A stretch of 64,000 bases of DNA from a candidate division WOR-3 bacterium (GTDB lineage Bacteria; Hydrothermota; Tepidihabitantia; Tepidihabitantales; CAIPLT01): the NCBI GenBank assembly GCA_039801505.1, contig JBDRUV010000003.1, positions 52,062-116,061 on the forward strand, given 5' to 3'. A program made the translations under genes and the position numbers. The stretch's first letter is position 1. Every line of letters starts with the position of its first letter. Positions 62,738 to 64,000 of the stretch are shown piece by piece. Below the pieces are notes generated by a model. That model made no database searches. It saw only the letters and a list, made by a program, of their open reading frames with translations, and was not told where the DNA came from.

Positions 62738-62903
62738 GCCTTCTGGCTCCTTCTTTTTTTACTTAGAAAATCTTATCCCCCGCCGGGTATTACTATTGCG
62801 TCATTAAAATCTTTTCGGTAAGCTGTTTTACCTTCTTTAGTAGCTCGGGTTTTAAGCCTCGGGCTTGCCACACTGAAAATCGCTCAGCAATCGATGCTTC
62901 AGC
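62738..62903. repeat. Long direct repeat, copy 2 (right of the R-M cassette)
   Basis: 166 bp, near-identical to 60350-60516. It carries only the right half of the terminator hairpin, so it cannot work as a terminator and is the derived copy. Confidence 0.95.
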
Positions 62904-62965
62904 TATCAGTCCGAATCTTTTTAGGTTTTTCAGCCATCTCTTTTGTAAAAATAACCATAAAATAG

Positions 62966-63239
62966 GTTACTTATAAGTAACGCTTTTTAAGGGACAAATT
63001 TTAAGCTAACTCCTTGATAGTCTTATGGCTAAATAAAAATCGGCAAAAGGGATGGTATAGTTCCCCCAGTAGCCCCCAGAGTTGCTCTGGGAGTAGCTCT
63101 GAGGGTTGCTATGGGATTAGCTTTGGGTATGGCTCTGGGACTGACTATGAGACTGGCTTCGGAGATGGCTCAGGGATATGCTCTGGGAGTAGTTCTGGGA
63201 GTGGCTTAGGGAATGGCTCTGGGAGCGGCTCCCTGGGTG
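62966..63239 (+). repeat. Element B: palindrome head, conserved block and 12-nt tandem array
   Basis: Same plan and orientation as the element at 20315-20668. A perfect 16-nt palindrome (62966-62981) of different sequence but the same pairing is followed by the shared block (62982-63072, CTTTTTAAGG to GTTCCCCCAGTAGCC). Thirteen exact-length 12-nt units follow (63084-63239), consensus GCTCTGGGAGTG with much point variation. A short GGGAG/CTCCC hairpin closes it. No start signal or ribosome site supports translation of the Ser/Gly-rich frame. Confidence 0.8.
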
Positions 63240-63251
63240 GGTATATAAAGG

Positions 63252-63277
63252 AAAAACGGGGCTCATTTGAGCCCCGT
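63252..63277 (-). terminator. Terminator of the partial T9SS-type gene
   Basis: 9-bp stem ACGGGGCTC/GAGCCCCGT with loop AAAT and TTTTT on the minus strand, 15 nt after the stop at 63293. Confidence 0.93.
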
Positions 63278-63292
63278 CTTGATACTTCTTCG

Positions 63293-64000
63293 TTAACGCA
63301 CCAGAAGCTTGACTTCAGCCTTCTCAGTGCCTTGCTCATACTTTAAGAAGTAGACACCACGAGCTAACCGCGTAGCATCAACAGTCATGGTATAAGTACC
63401 AGCCTCAAGTGTGCCCTCATACAGCGTGCTCACAACCCGACCAGAAGCATCGTAAAGCTTCAGACTCACCCGACCAGTCTGCGGTACATTGTAACGCACC
63501 GTGGCTAACTTCGTCAGCGGATTCGGCGTCACATCCAAACTAAAGAGTGCCTTGCTCTCAGTGCGCTCTGTAGCTACTGAAGGAGTAGTCACCGGCAGGA
63601 CTCGAGCCACCTCACCACCGCCAATGCCATAGCGCCAGAACTCTGGAGTGTTATTACCCTTCAAGAGATAGATCGCACCACCCAGATAAGCCATTGAAGC
63701 ACCAGTCTTAGGTACCGACTTCTTGTTATTGTCAACCTTCGGAACCGTATCGACAAGCAACCAGCTGTTCTGATTGATACCATACCAATACAGATACGGC
63801 ACACCACCACCCTTTATCGCATATATCGCATTGCCCGCCACCACCAACGCACCACCATCCTTAACATAGAACTTCTTACCCTTCTTAGCTGTACCAGCCC
63901 AGAAACTATCAACCTCAGGAAGCTGCGCAACCTCTGCCCAATTTCCATCCGCAATGCTATACCGAGCAAAGTAATTCGGCTTATCGCCGCCTTTCATCGC
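63293..64000 (-). CDS. Kelch-like surface protein with T9SS-type sorting domain, 5' end cut by window edge
   Basis: About 235 residues are visible and the frame is open at the window edge, so the start lies outside. Repeats of the form YAIKGGGVPYLYWYGI and YLLKGNNTPEFWRYGI (about every 60 residues) look like kelch propeller blades. The C-terminus (TPNPLTKLATVRYNVP, SLKLYDASGRVV, GVYFLKYEQG, VKLLVR) is a full type-A sorting domain. GC and codon use are richer than the window average, which may mean strong expression. Confidence 0.85.
   Translation of the reverse strand, partial: AMKGGDKPNYFARYSIADGNWAEVAQLPEVDSFWAGTAKKGKKFYVKDGGALVVAGNAIYAIKGGGVPYLYWYGINQNSWLLVDTVPKVDNNKKSVPKTGASMAYLGGAIYLLKGNNTPEFWRYGIGGGEVARVLPVTTPSVATERTESKALFSLDVTPNPLTKLATVRYNVPQTGRVSLKLYDASGRVVSTLYEGTLEAGTYTMTVDATRLARGVYFLKYEQGTEKAEVKLLVR

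Noticed and set aside
60350..62903. Insertion sequence or integron
   Set aside because: No transposase, integrase or terminal inverted repeats; only the restriction-modification genes lie between the direct repeats.
63084..63239. CRISPR-like array
   Set aside because: Units are 12 nt and contiguous, with no spacers and no cas genes.
63014..63346. Ser/Gly-rich frame over the array of element B, and a Pro-rich frame on the other strand
   Set aside because: Same reason; it also runs through the terminator and into the end of the T9SS-type gene.

Overview
The window is a compact, low-GC stretch from a diderm anaerobe. Outer-membrane biogenesis genes (LptF/G, LptE, LolC/E, LolD), lipoproteins, beta-barrel and propeller surface proteins, and several C-terminal T9SS-type sorting domains show an outer membrane. 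They suggest an uncultivated FCB-affiliated lineage, for example of the WOR-3/Stahlbacteria kind. The taxonomic placement is inference from gene style. An oxygen-sensitive dehydratase-type reductase pair, a group-3-like [NiFe] hydrogenase and radical SAM enzymes point to anaerobic life. No rRNA, prophage, IS element or CRISPR array was recognised.

Layout. 1-6.8 kb: end of an LptF/G permease, then a minus-strand ftsE-ftsX-envC-holB-radical SAM operon and a family-2 glycosyltransferase. 7.0-12.2 kb: one plus-strand unit from a strong promoter with two secreted CXXC Omp28-like proteins, a beta-barrel, a double-cubane-type reductase and its activator ATPase. 12.6-15.3 kb: trxA, a TlpA-like lipoprotein, osmC, guaB. 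15.4-19.9 kb: lptE, rlmD, amidohydrolase, TPR protein, tRNA-Arg(CCU). 20-23.8 kb: a strange 12-nt repeat element, recJ, pgeF, lipB. 23.8-30.2 kb: an operon of PQQ protein, aminotransferase, aspartate kinase, scpB, DUF4416, lpd, lipB. 30.2-34.7 kb: surface proteins and a sodium symporter with a 37-residue partner. 34.9-43.8 kb: clpB; lysS, lolC/E, lolD, mcsA, mcsB, an agmatinase-like gene and a tiny Cys-rich protein. 43.8-50.7 kb: T9SS-type propeller, glycosyl-1-phosphate transferase, hydrogenase subunits, thi4-like gene. 50.7-59 kb: pheT, a coiled-coil protein, zapA, 6S RNA, rny, ymdB-like, hsp20, lon. 59-64 kb: PKD lipoprotein, a restriction-modification cassette between 166-bp direct repeats, a second 12-nt repeat element, and a partial T9SS-type surface protein.

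Three things stand out. First, about a dozen transcription units have a TTGACA/TATAAT-type promoter whose -10 box ends 5-9 nt before the start codon, so their mRNAs should be leaderless or nearly so; internal genes use Shine-Dalgarno sites or ATGA/TAATG overlaps. Second, two copies of an unrecognised element (palindrome head with compensatory changes, conserved about 90-nt block, degenerate 12-nt array) lie at 20.3 and 63.0 kb. Third, the restriction-modification cassette sits in a long target duplication. The genes cover division (FtsEX-EnvC, ZapA), envelope assembly, proteostasis (ClpB, Lon, Hsp20, McsAB), RNA turnover (RNase Y, 6S RNA) and redox metabolism.
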